In this document: positions 36,560 to 49,693 of the stretch, piece after piece
Layout: every line of letters begins with the position of its first letter
Position numbering within the stretch: the stretch's first letter is position 1
Assembly: GCA_034336665.1 (NCBI GenBank)
Contig: CM067568.1
Coordinates: forward strand, 42,822,770 to 42,886,769
Length of the DNA stretch: 64,000 bases
Direction: 5' to 3'
Source: Luscinia megarhynchos
Lineage: Eukaryota; Chordata; Aves; Passeriformes; Turdidae
Position numbers and translations under genes: made by a program
Notes under the pieces: model-generated
Databases searched by the model: none
Told to the model about the DNA's origin: nothing
The model's input: the letters and a program-made list of their open reading frames with translations, nothing else

Positions 36560-37150
36560 AAATAATTTCTTCTGCTGCAGGAGCCCTCTATTGCAGGAGT
36601 AGGGAGAATAATGACAGAAGTCCTCTGTCAATTTGCCATTTTTAAATTTCAGTTAGGCTAATAGTTGTGTATATTCTGAAGGCATTGTCTAAGAAAGATA
36701 AGAACAGCATGATACATGCTATAATGTCACTGGAGAAAATTCAGAATTGCTGCGTTGCAGTGAATATTTATCTCCAGAATTTACATAGGATTTTGCTAGC
36801 TGGTAACCAGTGATGCTTTTTCATTCAGGATTTAGTGGCCTTTTTCCAGTACAAATTTTAGTAGGACTCCAGAGGCTGTTAATGGCTAATAATAAATGTG
36901 TCCTTTTGTTATTCATTGTTTTCTTTATAGAAACTAGTACAATGTTTTGCAACTAGATATAAAACAAAGTGAATAATAATGAGCCACGTTGCATTCTGTT
37001 CTATGTGATCTTATTCTGCTCATCACTGTGTTAACCTAATGCCAATATGTAAGCCTTTAGTGAAAGCTGCTATTACAAAAGTGTTTTGCAATGCTCAGTA
37101 ATATTACATGTCTTTATATCATGCAGAGAATTACTAATACTCCACACGAG
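36560..37150. other. Candidate cis-regulatory segment
   Basis: About 600 bases of complex sequence free of tandem repeats and long homopolymers, with several TAAT-core motifs (for example in TTAATGGCTAATAATAA near 36875-36895). I infer possible evolutionary constraint from its texture only. No alignment was available. Confidence 0.2.
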
Positions 37151-37306
37151 ACCTGGTCAGTCAGGATTGAAAATCTTTAAATTCCCTTCTGATCATGAAA
37201 TTGAGGGCAGTGGTTTGTACACAGAATAATTTATGGGTGCATCAAGCATGTTTATAACTCCACTGACTTGATACACATGCACAATCTAGACAAGTAATTA
37301 GCAAAA

Positions 37307-37420
37307 TGACGTCAGATGTGCTTCATATTCCAACTGCAAACAACAATGTTGCAAAAATTACTCCTAATTGGCTGTTCCTCTAGAAATGTTATATACAGTA
37401 TCTCTGTCTCACCCTTGCTC
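37307..37420 (+). promoter_or_regulatory. CRE / inverted CCAAT / TATA-like cluster
   Basis: A perfect palindromic cAMP response element TGACGTCA lies at 37307-37314, an inverted CCAAT box (ATTGG) at 37367-37371 and a TATA-like TTATATAC at 37389-37396. A CT-rich pyrimidine stretch follows at 37401-37448. Order and spacing match a compact TATA promoter with a start near 37415-37425. Each motif alone could be chance in AT-rich DNA. The CRE is the least likely to be, because CpG is rare here. Confidence 0.3.
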
Positions 37421-38923
37421 TCTCGAGGGCTCTCTCCCTCTCTCTCACTTTGCCCTTCTATTGTATTCTCTAGTGGTTGAAGCCCTGTGCTGAAACCTAG
37501 GTCTTCCCACCAAGATTAAAGGGTTGCATTCTCATGGTGCTGTGATTCCATCTATTTTAACATCTCCTCTCAGAGAGGAAGGAGTCCACAGGTTCACTAA
37601 TAGATATCAGTACAAACCTGTCGTTTTAGGCTGTGGGAAAATGAGATTAGAGCTGATCTGACAAGAAACAAATCTCCTCTTCCTTTCTCTCAGGTAATTG
37701 CACAAGTTGAATTCATGATCCTAGTGTATTTCTTGCTTTTCAGGCAATTTCCAGGAGGAAGATTCTCCTTATTATAAATAAGTACCCGTGTTCTATAATT
37801 TCTGGCAGTCATTTGGGGAGCTTTTCCCTTATATGCATTGCTCTGCTGCAAATAAATTAATGTGAAAGAAACACCCTAACTCATATTACTGCTCATAAAT
37901 AGAGGGGGGATCTTTCTGATAATTTTTCACTGTTTAAGTCTTCTCATTATGTATCATTACCAATAAGGGAAAAGGAATTGTGAAACCTGAAATAGCAAAA
38001 TTTAAAGTGTGACTGGTCACGTTGTGACCACAGATTTTGCTCTAGTATAAATATAGGTTTATTCTTCTAAAATCTGGAATTAATTTACGTCTATGCAAAT
38101 GAAAATGAAAATGCTTAGTCCTGGTTTCAAATCTTCACCTATAGGGTGAAGCAGAAAGAAGATGAACATCCTTGTATCAGACCAATTGACAGTGTCATGG
38201 CAAAACATATTTGGAGCTGTAAATAATTAGGAACACAGTGCATGAACAGACCTAAAATGCCTGAAGTAAAGTAGGGAGTGGTCGTGGTTTCTGAATCCAT
38301 GTATGGACATCAGTACTTTGGCAAATCAAATGGACAACTACAGTGATCTTCCCATTTGTGCATGCTGCCATTATCCATAGTAGTTTAAAAAGGAATTGCA
38401 AAAATCTCCCAACACTTTTGAAAACAGAGCACTATATTTATTCTAAAGGGCACGTTCAAAAATTCATTTCTAAAAGTGTTAGATTTTCATTAAAAATACA
38501 AAGTATTAGGAAAATATAAAAAATTCCTCTGTTTTTAAATATAAACTTTAGAAAAATGGCATTTCACAAACGAAAATTTTCACTGTTTGAACAGAGCTTC
38601 TTGATTTATTTTGATGATTAGTATGCCATCCTGTAGAGAAACTCATACATGTGCTTACTATATATTGCAATTTTGCTACGTGAAGGGCCTGGGAGAATAA
38701 TGAAAATAACCCAGCAAAACAATTTTCTGCTTCCAGCCCAAGTACAAGCATTAAAAATGTTCCTGAGATCAGATGATTCCTAATGAAGCTGCAGCTTCAA
38801 AATATCTGATTTTTCTATGTAAAGAAGTGAATTTGGAGTAAGTAGGTGAAGGATATTGTAAGGCTCTCCATAAAGTAAAGCAAAAATCTGAAGATTATTG
38901 TAACAAAGAGACTATGACTGCAA

Positions 38924-38942
38924 CATATATATATATATATAT
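38924..38942. repeat. (TA)n microsatellite
   Basis: About nine TA units in AT-rich sequence. Confidence 0.85.
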
Positions 38943-39545
38943 CACTTTTTACAAGATATCTCCAGGCAGTGATGACTTTGCTCCTGACACAATTAACTCC
39001 ACATTACTTGATTAAAAATTACTTACTTAAAAACATTACTTATTCACCATTATCTGATTGCTTTATTTTTCCCCAAAACTTAAGAACCATGCAGTTCTAC
39101 TGCAGTCATGCTAAAAAACAGAAGTTTTTTGGATTTCTCCCTGACCTTCTCACTCTCTCCCAAAAGTGACTAAGATATTCCTGTGAAATGTAGGTCTCTA
39201 TTTCATGCTGTATATGACATTGGCTCTTTCTGTTTCCAGTTAGATCAAAAATAAATTTGAGAAGCAGTCTCCTTTCCACAGCTGAGGTCAAGTCCTTCAG
39301 AATCCTGCATACTTTCAGTCCCAGTAAATTCTGAACACAATAACCATTTTGCAAGGTCTCCACACATAAACACATTTCTTTCAGTGGAAATTTCTTTCAA
39401 CTATCTCCATTAGAAAGACCAAGAAGAACCACCTTTATATTTTTAGGTTTTTGAGAGAGAAAGATTTAATTTCAAAGAGTAATATGGCCTAAAATATAAA
39501 TCTAATACAGTTTGAAGTAAAAGCATCAAGTTTTCTCATGGTGAC

Positions 39546-39653
39546 TTTTTTCTTTCTTTTTTTTTTTGTTTCTTTTTTGTTTGTTTGTTTGGGTTTTTAG
39601 TTTTTTTGTTGTTTGTTTGTTTTTATTTTTTTTTTAAATTTTTTTTTTTAAAT
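39546..39653. repeat. T-rich / (TTTG)n low-complexity tract
   Basis: About 108 bases composed almost only of T with scattered G, C and A, including TTTG units. It could be the A-rich tail of an old minus-strand retroposon, but no element body was recognised on its right side. Confidence 0.8.
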
Positions 39654-41579
39654 TGTAGCAGCATTGCATTCAAAGTCCACAAAACAGCAGCAATAAGTAA
39701 TAAAATTAATAAGAGTAGGCAGCAGGTTGTCTGGCATGCAATGAGAATTTAAGCATAGCCCAATCTTCCTTGGTAAATGTTGATGTGAATAATTAAATGA
39801 AACAGGGAAAATACAGTCTGTCAAAACCAGTTTCCTTCTAGACATGGGAGGAATTAAGAATTATTTCAAGGAAAAGCTTTTATGCATGTCTCTAACATCC
39901 TGGTTTGCACAACTTGTCTCTGTGGTATAACTTCCCAAACTAATTTCCCTAATAAAGAATGTTGGAATAATTTTTTGCAATATGTAGTTTATGCCAGCAA
40001 TTTTCATATTTATGTGAAATTTTCATTCCCAAGTCTTTCCTGAAGAGAAAATACTGCCATATCATACTGGGCAAGTTTCAGTGGGCTGAAATGTGGCATT
40101 CAGTTACTGATTCAATATTCAGTGTGTCTGATGATGTTAGAATATATACTCTGTGTTCTGAACATGCAGTTCTGCTCCTCAGTTGGCCTGTACTGACATA
40201 ATTTTCTTAGATTAGTTTTGCTAGTTCAGGACTTGAACAGAAAAATGAACAGTCAACTAGATTATTTGATCCAATTACCTTTCCAGAATAACAAAAAATT
40301 AAAGAGAATGTAATACATTAATGAGAAATCCATTCCTCTTAAATTGAACACTGTCATAGATTTTCTTTCCCATATTATATCCAGAGTTGGCTGAAAATTT
40401 TAGAAATATTTAAATAAAATTCAAATAAAATATTTTGATTTGGTGGTACAACATATATAAAGTGATGCAGGATTACTTATTCGGTGTCCTAAACAGAAGT
40501 TTGAGCTGCATAAACCCCTGAAATTTAATACCAGCCCATTGTGACAGATGATTGATTAATTTGGTTGTAATCTATTTTTAGGTATATGTGTGGCATAATA
40601 GCACTGAAATAGCTAAGGTTCTCTGTTTTAATATAAGTGACTGAAGTTCCTGGAGTCAAAGACTTAGGTGATGGTTTGTCCTAAAACAAAATCAATAGAA
40701 ATAGTTCCCACTGGCATCAAAGAAACGGGGCAACTTCTTCTGACTTCCCTTTCCATGTCCTTTATGGTTAATTAAGACTTCATTCAAGCACTTCACTGAG
40801 TAGTTGCTGAACTCTTAATATGTTTATGAGGTCTTTATGCTTTCCCTGTCATGCAAAGGAGCATCCATCCAATAAATGGCCATATATAAAAGCTTAACTT
40901 GTTATTCGATTATAGATTTATTCTTTATTAGATTTAGCTCTACTGTAAAGTCCTACAAGCCACGTGGAAAAGGTGGCTTTTCTTCTTGTGTCAGTGGAGC
41001 AGGGGCACTGAGGCAAGAATGCAACACAAAGGGAGACAAAAATTTATTATATGAGAACCTGTAGTCAAAGCTAATACATAGAAATTCTGAGTATGATTCA
41101 TGCTCAGTACTGTATTTTAGCGTTTTTCATCAAAAATAATAAATATAAAATTAGTTTGAACCTAAATGATCCAAAGAAAGTTTGTAAAACCGGAGTCTGA
41201 TACATCTATATGTATTTTCCATAAATACTTGTAATATTCAGGCTTGAATTCTTCTCAGGCCTAATGAGCTGCCTTTCTGAAACGTCTGTTTCCAGATACC
41301 ATCCAAAAAAAGAGTGAGAACTGCTGAGCACTTTTTGAGAAACTGAAAATTGTGATACTTGTCCCACTATCAGGAGTGGCATCTTTACTCTTTAACCTTG
41401 TCTCAAATAAGCAGAACATCAGGATATTTTTATAAAATCAAAAATTAATACATAGTCTCCAAGAAATTATGTAATCTTCATTTCTAGGCACAAATGGAAT
41501 TAGCTTTGACAAAGCACTGATGTATTAGTGTTGAAAATATGTCTGCAGTGACAGAGCAGACACAGCTGGCATAAGGAAA

Positions 41580-42540
41580 CCTTCTCACTACTTAAGATTA
41601 ATTAATTAACAATGTTTGGTCATTTGGAATAGCAAAACTGATTGATCAGAGTTGAGCCATACCACAGGATTCATATTTTCTCTTCTGACAGAGAATACAC
41701 TGACTGCAACACCGTCTTCAATTTGCACCTTTGGTAATTAAGAACACAAGGCACTGAAATAATGGCAAGACTCAATTGGACACTCGGAAGAGTGTTTGTC
41801 CAGGCACCTATTCATAAGATCTGTTATGTGCATCTTCCACATAGTATATCCTTTAGGCCTTAATTGCTAAACCCTAAAAAATGTCTAAAATTCCGTTCAT
41901 GTCAGGAAACCACGTCCTCACAGGAGAAGTAGCTACAGTGCAGCTGAAATCACACACTGCGGAAATCTGTAGAAAGATACTCAGTAACTTATGCTATTAA
42001 CACTGAGTGCACTTGAGTCTTCTTTTATTTCCTGGTCCTCTCTCAGTCCCATTGTGCACCTCCTCCAGCTGCCTTCCCTTTCTGATGGACATCAGTGAAA
42101 TAAATGAATTTAAAATAAAACCTTGCACTAGAAGCAATGCCTTGTTGACATAAACTGCTACATTGCACGCAAGACAGGCAGGTATATTTCTATTTGGATG
42201 CTTTCAGTGGATACTTTAGGTGGCATAAATATTTATATCATCATAAGTTAGCTTGCACTGGAGTGCCATTTATATAGTGTTATGTTTCCTGCAAGAGTTC
42301 TTCCTGTCACAATAATTTCTGGCTTTTTGAAGGTGAAGATACAGGACAGCTAAGTCAATTGTATGGAGTTTCCATTATTTTTAATGTTATTGCTGTGAAA
42401 ATAATGACCTTTATGCAGCCATCTGAGGCTCTACACAGTGCCTTCAAACTCAGAGGTCCTTTGAGATTATTAATAGCAATAACATTATCTCAGCAATGTG
42501 AGAACTGTGGCTGTCCAGATTGAATGTCATTGGTAAAATT
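41580..42540. other. Candidate cis-regulatory segment with homeodomain/SOX-type motifs
   Basis: The segment has a TTAATTAATTAA core near 41598-41609 overlapping an AACAATG SOX-type site, a TAATTA at 41735-41740, a TTAATTGC at 41860-41867 and a TTATTAATAG-type site near 42466-42476. It lacks tandem repeats and recognised mobile elements over nearly 1 kb. Whether it is conserved is inference and needs an alignment. Confidence 0.22.
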
Positions 42541-43320
42541 GCATTGGAAAATACACCCATCTGAATTGTTTAAAAATATAAGTACTAAATCAAAGAATCA
42601 CTTTTTCAATTTCAAATATTTCTCAAGCATATGGAGTAAAATTCTGTACAGTCACTGTCATCAGCAAATTAGGATTTTCAATAAAGGTTTGAAGGTGCTT
42701 CCACTAATTTTTGAGTTTTGCTGAAAAAGTCTATAAGCAATTTGGCATTTACAAATTTTTGTCATAAATTTATCAAATATAGTAATGATCTTTAAAAAAG
42801 AAGTTATTTTAAGGAAATATCTGAATAGCTTTTTTGCTGTTGAAAGATGAAAATTTTAATCTGATGGGCTATTCAAGGTTCTCCAGACTGCTCAAAAATA
42901 CAAAAGATTTGTTTTATTTGTTTCACAGTTTCCAGATATTTATGACAGAAAATGTTACCATTGTTAGTCCCATACATATAAATAAAAGTTGGTAAAGTGT
43001 TTCTAGATTAAGTTCACAAATATGGTGCATGCCATCATATTCTTTGGTGCAAATAGAGACATGAGATCTGTCTTTCTTCAGAAATTTTATTTTTAGTTTA
43101 CTTTATTCAATTTTTGTAGTTTTACTGTCATTCTCTATAATAATTTAATGCTATGCTGGAACTATTTAAAGGGATTATAGTGTAAGTAAATTTTAAATCA
43201 AGCTACTTGATAAGCTTATATTACTGAAATAGTGATTGATGAGCCCTTTGTAAAATCATGTGAAATCAAGTACATGAGAGGGCAAAAAATATCACCAGCC
43301 ACACCATTGAAACAGTCTTT

Positions 43321-43366
43321 AAAATTTTAAGTAACTGAAGAGTTTAAAAATTTAGTAACTGAAGAG
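43321..43366. repeat. Imperfect 24-base tandem duplication
   Basis: AGTAACTGAAGAG occurs at 43330-43342 and again at 43354-43366, within a larger AAAATTT-containing unit of period 24. Confidence 0.85.
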
Positions 43367-45929
43367 CTACTTAGAGCCATTGTGCTTTAGTGATTAGAGA
43401 ATGCAGAAGCATATTATAGAAACTGAAGTGAAATCCTGTCTAAGCAGAAAATGTTGGAAAAATTATGTTGGCTTCAAAAAGATGAAATTTCTCTCCTGGG
43501 GCTTATTCCTTCTGACTCTGCTGCTGACTCACTGAGCTTTCTTGGTCAAGTAATTTAACCTTTGGTCCTAGCTGGTTAAAAATTCTGACCAATCCCACAA
43601 GTTTTATTCAGAGCTGTCTCATCTTTTCTCTCTAAAACACTTAAAGCTGATGTGGTGAAAATTATCTTTGTATGAAACTTCCCATAAAACTCTAAATATC
43701 TAAACTCTAAATAATTCTTCAAAATGGAAGTCAAAAGTAGGACAGAGATTTATTGGTTTTATTGCTTTTATGTTTTCCCCCAAAAGGAAACATGCACTTT
43801 TCACAATATAATTTGTTGCAATTGTAAGGAGACATTCACCAAATGGAAGTATTTAGCTCAGAAGGGAGATGATATTATAATACAATAGCCATTAGGTAGA
43901 TAAGGAGAATATTCTTAAGTGTCTTTTTCCTTAGATCAGATCAAGAGTCTGGAAGTCAGCTACTTCTTAAAGTGATTGTATTCTCTATAGTTGGGAGCTA
44001 TCCTGCTGAACTAAGTGCTGCAGAATTTATGGTCAGAATAAGTACAGGCTATTTATATGGATAACAAGACATTCTTAGGTAGGAAAAATACCAAATTATG
44101 GTTCTATGTGCCCTTGTATGGGAGTGAATAAGACAGCAGTTAATCATTCAGGAACTAGGCAGGAGCTCAGAAACCTGCTCACAAATGGGAGCAATTAAGA
44201 GTTTAGGCTCTGTGGTGCTTTGGTCTCCAGGACTTTCTGAAGCCTTTGGTGATGGCCACTGCTTTTGACTAGTCTGTCTTGCTCTTTTTCTCTCTTTTGT
44301 GATGTATAACATACATTTTCCATATCAAACAATGCGTTTTCTACTCAGAATCATGCCATTTACCATATGGTTAAAGGAGTTATGCTGTCTTCTTTTTCAT
44401 GTGTTTTTTAACACTAATCTTCTCATTCTGATACTGTGTGCCTTTCCAGCATTTACTTGCCAGGTTAGTTCTGATTAGTCTGCATATCTATCTCAGATAC
44501 CAGTCTATGTTACTAAGCTGTTTTTAAAAAAGATGTTTTGCACATAATACTTTCTATGCAGCATGTATTTCTGATGGTAATTTTCAGCCTTTGCAGAATT
44601 TTCTTCTTCTCATTTGCTTTAATGAATTATGAAGTTATTGTAATAAAACAGTAGCAATTTTTGACAATGTAGGATCATTCTGTAACAATAGTAATATTAT
44701 AATAACTTATTATCATAGCACAACAATGAAAATATAGACTGCAATTATTTAATCCAGATGGACTCCTAGAAAATACCTAATGTGAGAGTTTTCATCCAGA
44801 ACAACTTGTAAGGATCCCAGAAGGGTACATTTGGACACTTAGAATAGGAGATTGTAGTGCCATTCACTGGAGATACAATTGTGGGTTTAAACACTGGGGT
44901 TTATTTCTAAAGCAACATATAGATGCAAACAAAACAAGCGTGCTCTGAGTGACATATTTAATTATCCCTGTTGCAGGGAAACAGATGAGATAATTTTTTA
45001 TAACTCATTACAAATAAGTGAAATTATGTTTTAGGCTCAGGGTTAGAACTCTATTACTTAGTTTTCAGAGGGGATGACACTGAAAAATGCAAAGGCAGAG
45101 AGAGGAGCTAGTGGAAGCATATATTTAAAAACTGATTATTTCTTCATCTGAGAATGCAGCAAGTATTAAGGATGCATAAATTTCACCTGGGAAATTTGGA
45201 ACAGTAAGTCCTGCAGCGTTCTTCACTAATTGGAGAAGATGTGAAAAGGAAGAAAAGTGATAATCTTTGTTAGTGTGGCTAGAGGTTCTTTACCCTTCTC
45301 ATAAGCAAGGATTTAAAACACATTTTGAAACAAATATTTAAAATATAAACATCTGTGTAAAATGGACTGGAATACAATTTGCATTAGCCAGAGGTAGAGG
45401 GGGAGTCATGCTAGACTAGCCTGATAGCTATATTTAGCAAGATAACTGGTTTTCTTGAAGAAAATGTTAATGTATTTTTCTGTCTAGACTTCAAAAGAAC
45501 ATCTGATCTGGTGAAATTCTGTAGCATGAGGAAGAAAGTTAGAGACCTAGAGACTGGAAAAAAATTTTTAAGTGCAAAACAACTAAAAGGAAGAGAGTTT
45601 AAAAATGCAGTACCTTGTCTCCATAGATAGTATTATTAGAATGCCTCTAACCTTATCTTTGGTGCTGACAATTATTAGCATATTAATTTAGAAATTCCAT
45701 ATATTAGAAAAAAATTGACTAATGGCACATGTATAAGATAAATTCTTGTGAGAGTACCACCATAATATCTGAAAATTCTTTGACTATTCTAAGATAGAAT
45801 TATGATGAAATTATTAAAATACTGAAACATTTTAAGTATTGGTGCATTTATATTGTTACTTAACAAAAGGTTTAACTTGTAGGCTATGAGAACAACAGCT
45901 GGGAAGGGAGACTTGAATGTGTGTCAATC

Positions 45930-45962
45930 AAGGAAGGAAGGAAGGAAGGAAGGAAGGAAGAA
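45930..45962. repeat. (AAGG)n microsatellite
   Basis: About eight AAGG/GGAA units, uninterrupted. Each unit carries a GGAA core of the kind bound by ETS-family factors. Confidence 0.92.
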
Positions 45963-48900
45963 AAGGCTAATATGCATGAAGTGAAGTATATCCAGTAGGT
46001 AATGAAATTTTTATTGTTAGTAATAGGAAGGGTTAATACTATTTGGAGCATTGAAGAGAGTATTAAAAGAAACAATGTTTGAACTGAGCAGGTACATAGA
46101 ACAGCTGCCTTGATAACTAGAGGAATGAAGAAGCTGTTTTGCATGAGGGGACTGAAAGAGCTGGATTTAGTTTAGCAAAATAATAGCTCAGAAAAAGTAT
46201 GATTGCCTTCTATAAATAAATGGGGGGTAGGCAGACGACGAGTTATTTTTGCTAAAGGACAAGGTTACACAAGAACAAATGAATATAAACTAGCTATGAA
46301 TGCCTTTATTCTGCAAATTCATAAAAAGGGTTTTAAGATGGAGCTCAAACGAGATGAATGGGATTATATGACATGATTATTTATGATAGCAGGGAATTAG
46401 ATTCACTGACCCAGGATGCCTCCTCTAGTTCTACAGCATGTGCTTGTACAAATCACAGTTCTGTTCTCTGACTAGTAGATCACCTGTTTCTGTGACTACC
46501 TACTTCCTTTGCTGAGATATTTTAAAACTTTGATCTTTGTTTCCAGCAGTGATGCAGTAGGGGAGTTTGGTTTAGATCCCCTCCCCCATACACAAACACT
46601 TTTTGCCTCTTTTTTAAGTGTATAAGAGAAGTAATATTATGCTTCTGCATTTTCCAGTATTTTTGGAAGAAAAACAGATCAGGGTGAGTGAAGGCAAAAA
46701 AGTATATGAAAGGTAGATGGTAAGGTTTCTGAGCAGGAATTATGTATTAGTAGGTATGAAGAGGTAAAACAACCAGTTTTACGCCACTGTATTTCAAATA
46801 TGAGCACTAATGCATACATGCATGCTACATTTTAATGTTGGTATAAAAAGTATTGGCAGTTATTTTGATTTAACATTAAAGAAGTGGGGTTTTTTTAACA
46901 GACATATAGGAAATTCCAATATAGAGATGTATTTCTCCGTAATTTTTTTTTGTTAGTTCCACTGACTCCATAGAAATTTCTTGCTCTCTCAGATCACCAA
47001 ACTGATTTTGTGAGTGACCAGATGCCTTGAGGTGCCACGTTTGCCTAGGGTGACCTAATTGGCTCAGGTGACTAAGGTGCATCTGCTCATCTTGGTTACT
47101 CACATTCCTTTCTTGATGAGTTGGATAGACAGAATTATCTTTTCAGGAACATGCATTGTTGATAATTTGCCTAGAAGGGTATGTGTGTAAGTCTTGAAGA
47201 ATTACCTCTATAGTCATTGGCTATGATGCAAGAACTTGTTAGCCAAAAGAAAATGGTAAGCAACTGATAAAGTGCCATTCATAAAAAAAACTCCTCAGTA
47301 GACAGAAAGATTCTTTTGCCTTTTATTTTGTTTGGAAAAACAAGTACATATATCTCTGTAGTGCAGCTGAGTGATTTGGAGAAGTTATAACAGAAAGAAA
47401 GGAAATTTTGGGAAGACTTAAATGCTGAATTTTTTATTCATCCACTGTGAGTTGTGAGGGCTGTTAGACGAAATGGTTCATCAGGCATAATGTTCAGAAT
47501 TTCAGCTCTTCTCTGCTGCTGAGCATGTGCTGGGTCTGACTGTGGTATTGTCAGGCACGCTAAGCAAATATTAAGGGGTCTGAGAGCAGCAATGCAGAAA
47601 AATTCAAACTTGTGTTGCATTATGCCCTGTCAGTCACAGTGAATGTGGCCTGACACAGCATGGTATTTATGCCCAGATGGTCTCAAGGGCTTAAAATTCT
47701 TAAAAGGAAAGTTTCTTGTGAGCTAGGTTATTAAGAGTTTCATCTGAATAAGGAATGAAGGTCGTGGCCCTTTAGAAACAGAGTGTCCCAAGAGATTCCT
47801 ATGTCTTTGTCAACTTAAAATGATGGCAAACAGTGGCATCATACTCATTATATAGCAGTATTTATATTAATAGCCACCACATAACAGCTGAAAAACATTC
47901 CTTTTCTATCTGGGCATGTGGCCTCAGTACATTAGCTAAGGTTCAAGAACAGAAGATGACAGGCTTTCATAGAGAATTGTGCTGTTAAAATAACATTCTC
48001 TCCTGTGCCACAGCTTCTGGCACTGGAACCCACCATTCTGCTGTAAATTGCTGACATCAGTGTAGTACAGCATTAATATTATGACTTTAACCCTTTTGGA
48101 AACCAATTCTCTGGGTAAGTCTCTATCATATTTAGAAGGAAGAGAAGAAACTTCATGGGAAAATGTACATGTATACATATATACACCCATATAGTGTGTT
48201 TCTTATTGACAAATTTCAGAAAACAGACTTCAGATTTTCTTTAGAACTCTCACTGCTTTTTCAAAATGATGGAATTAATGATTACAGCTCTTTAATTAAT
48301 AAGTGAAAGAGAAATGAGATTCTGTATATTTAAAATGTTGTCCTTCAGAAATTCCTGATAAACTCTCTGAACATCAATGTATTAATTTCAATATTGGTAG
48401 AGTGAGAAAGGGGGAAGAGGGGGACAGAGAGAAGCACTCAGCTGTTCCAATGGTGTTCTTGTTTTGTTTTGGTGATTGTAACTTCTTTCAATATATAATC
48501 ATAAATCTCAGTTCTCTGTTTAATGCTATGCAACTTTTAGATTACTGGGAAACATGGTCTTTGTCATTTTTTGTAGACATTTTGCTCTTTATTTCTTCTT
48601 TTGCTTCTTTATTCATAAAGAAATAATCTAACTATGGATATGACCGAATGCAAAATAAGAAGACAAAATGGACACCTAGTTAACCAAGGTTTCTTGATCT
48701 GCCAGAGGGAAAAAGCATTTGCAGTGTCAATTTACAAGTTGCAGATAAAATTCTTAACTTCACTACAGCGGGAAACAAGTAGAAACAAACTGTGATTAAT
48801 GATTTGAATGAGTGCAGAAGGGTTTTGAACATTTTTGGAAACAGGCATCACACAAATGCTAACCAAATCACACAAATCACCAAATCTGAGTTTCTTAACA

Positions 48901-49678
48901 GAATCACACTGTGAATTACAAAATTTTGAGAAGTCTTATACATGTTAAATTAATACTCAAATTTAATTCCTCATGTCTAACTCCTGAGGAATTTGAAGTC
49001 CTTTTCCTAGAACACATGGTAGATGTAGTGTTCATTCATTTTGCCTGCCCATCATAAGGACCCTGCTCTGCAGCAAAGCTCTTCCAGGTGCAAAAATACT
49101 TTCTCACACCATATACTAGAGATTCCAAGCTACACTGGGTCAGACTGCTTTCAATTCAACTTCTTTTCTGCCTTTCAAATAGCAATTTAATTTAAAATAT
49201 ATTTCTTTGCAGTGCCTCATGGTATAGAGATGTTACCTTCTGACATTTGTTTGTCTGTAGTTAAATCCTAAGGTGATAACATAGTAAAAAAGTTTATTAG
49301 ATTTTCTTCTCCTGTGACAACCTTCACTGGCAGAAATTCTGTTATATAGAGTTTGGCCCAAAAATATTCTTGGTATAATTCTATTACATCTAGCTTTCTG
49401 TTTACATCAAGTTCTACTAGTTTGTAGGGGGTCTGATTTCATATGGGATTTAACTTACAAGGTGTGGGAAAAGAGAACAGAGGTTATTAAAAGATACATG
49501 GATTAGATAGCCAAAACTGGCATATTCATCCCTGAATGTGTCATTTTTTTTTCCATGCAATTACAACATGACAAGACAGAGGGAAACTGAAAAAAATGAA
49601 CTTTAATGCTGTCAAATTGTGTTTAATATACATCCAGCTGTAACAAGAGCTCATCTGGTTTAAAGTATTATTTTGAAG

Positions 49679-49693
49679 TTTTTTTTTTTTTTT
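49679..49693. repeat. T15 homopolymer
   Basis: Fifteen consecutive T residues in AT-rich DNA. Confidence 0.8.

Larger units (their letters stand above)
37449..41579. other. AT-rich non-coding tract, no gene seen
   Basis: The tract contains a (TA)n run at 38924-38942 and a long T-rich stretch at 39546-39653. No exon or RNA gene was recognised. Confidence 0.55.

Noticed and set aside
39546..39653. T-rich tract as the tail of a minus-strand retroposon
   Set aside because: No LINE or SINE body was recognised to its right and no target-site duplication could be found by eye.
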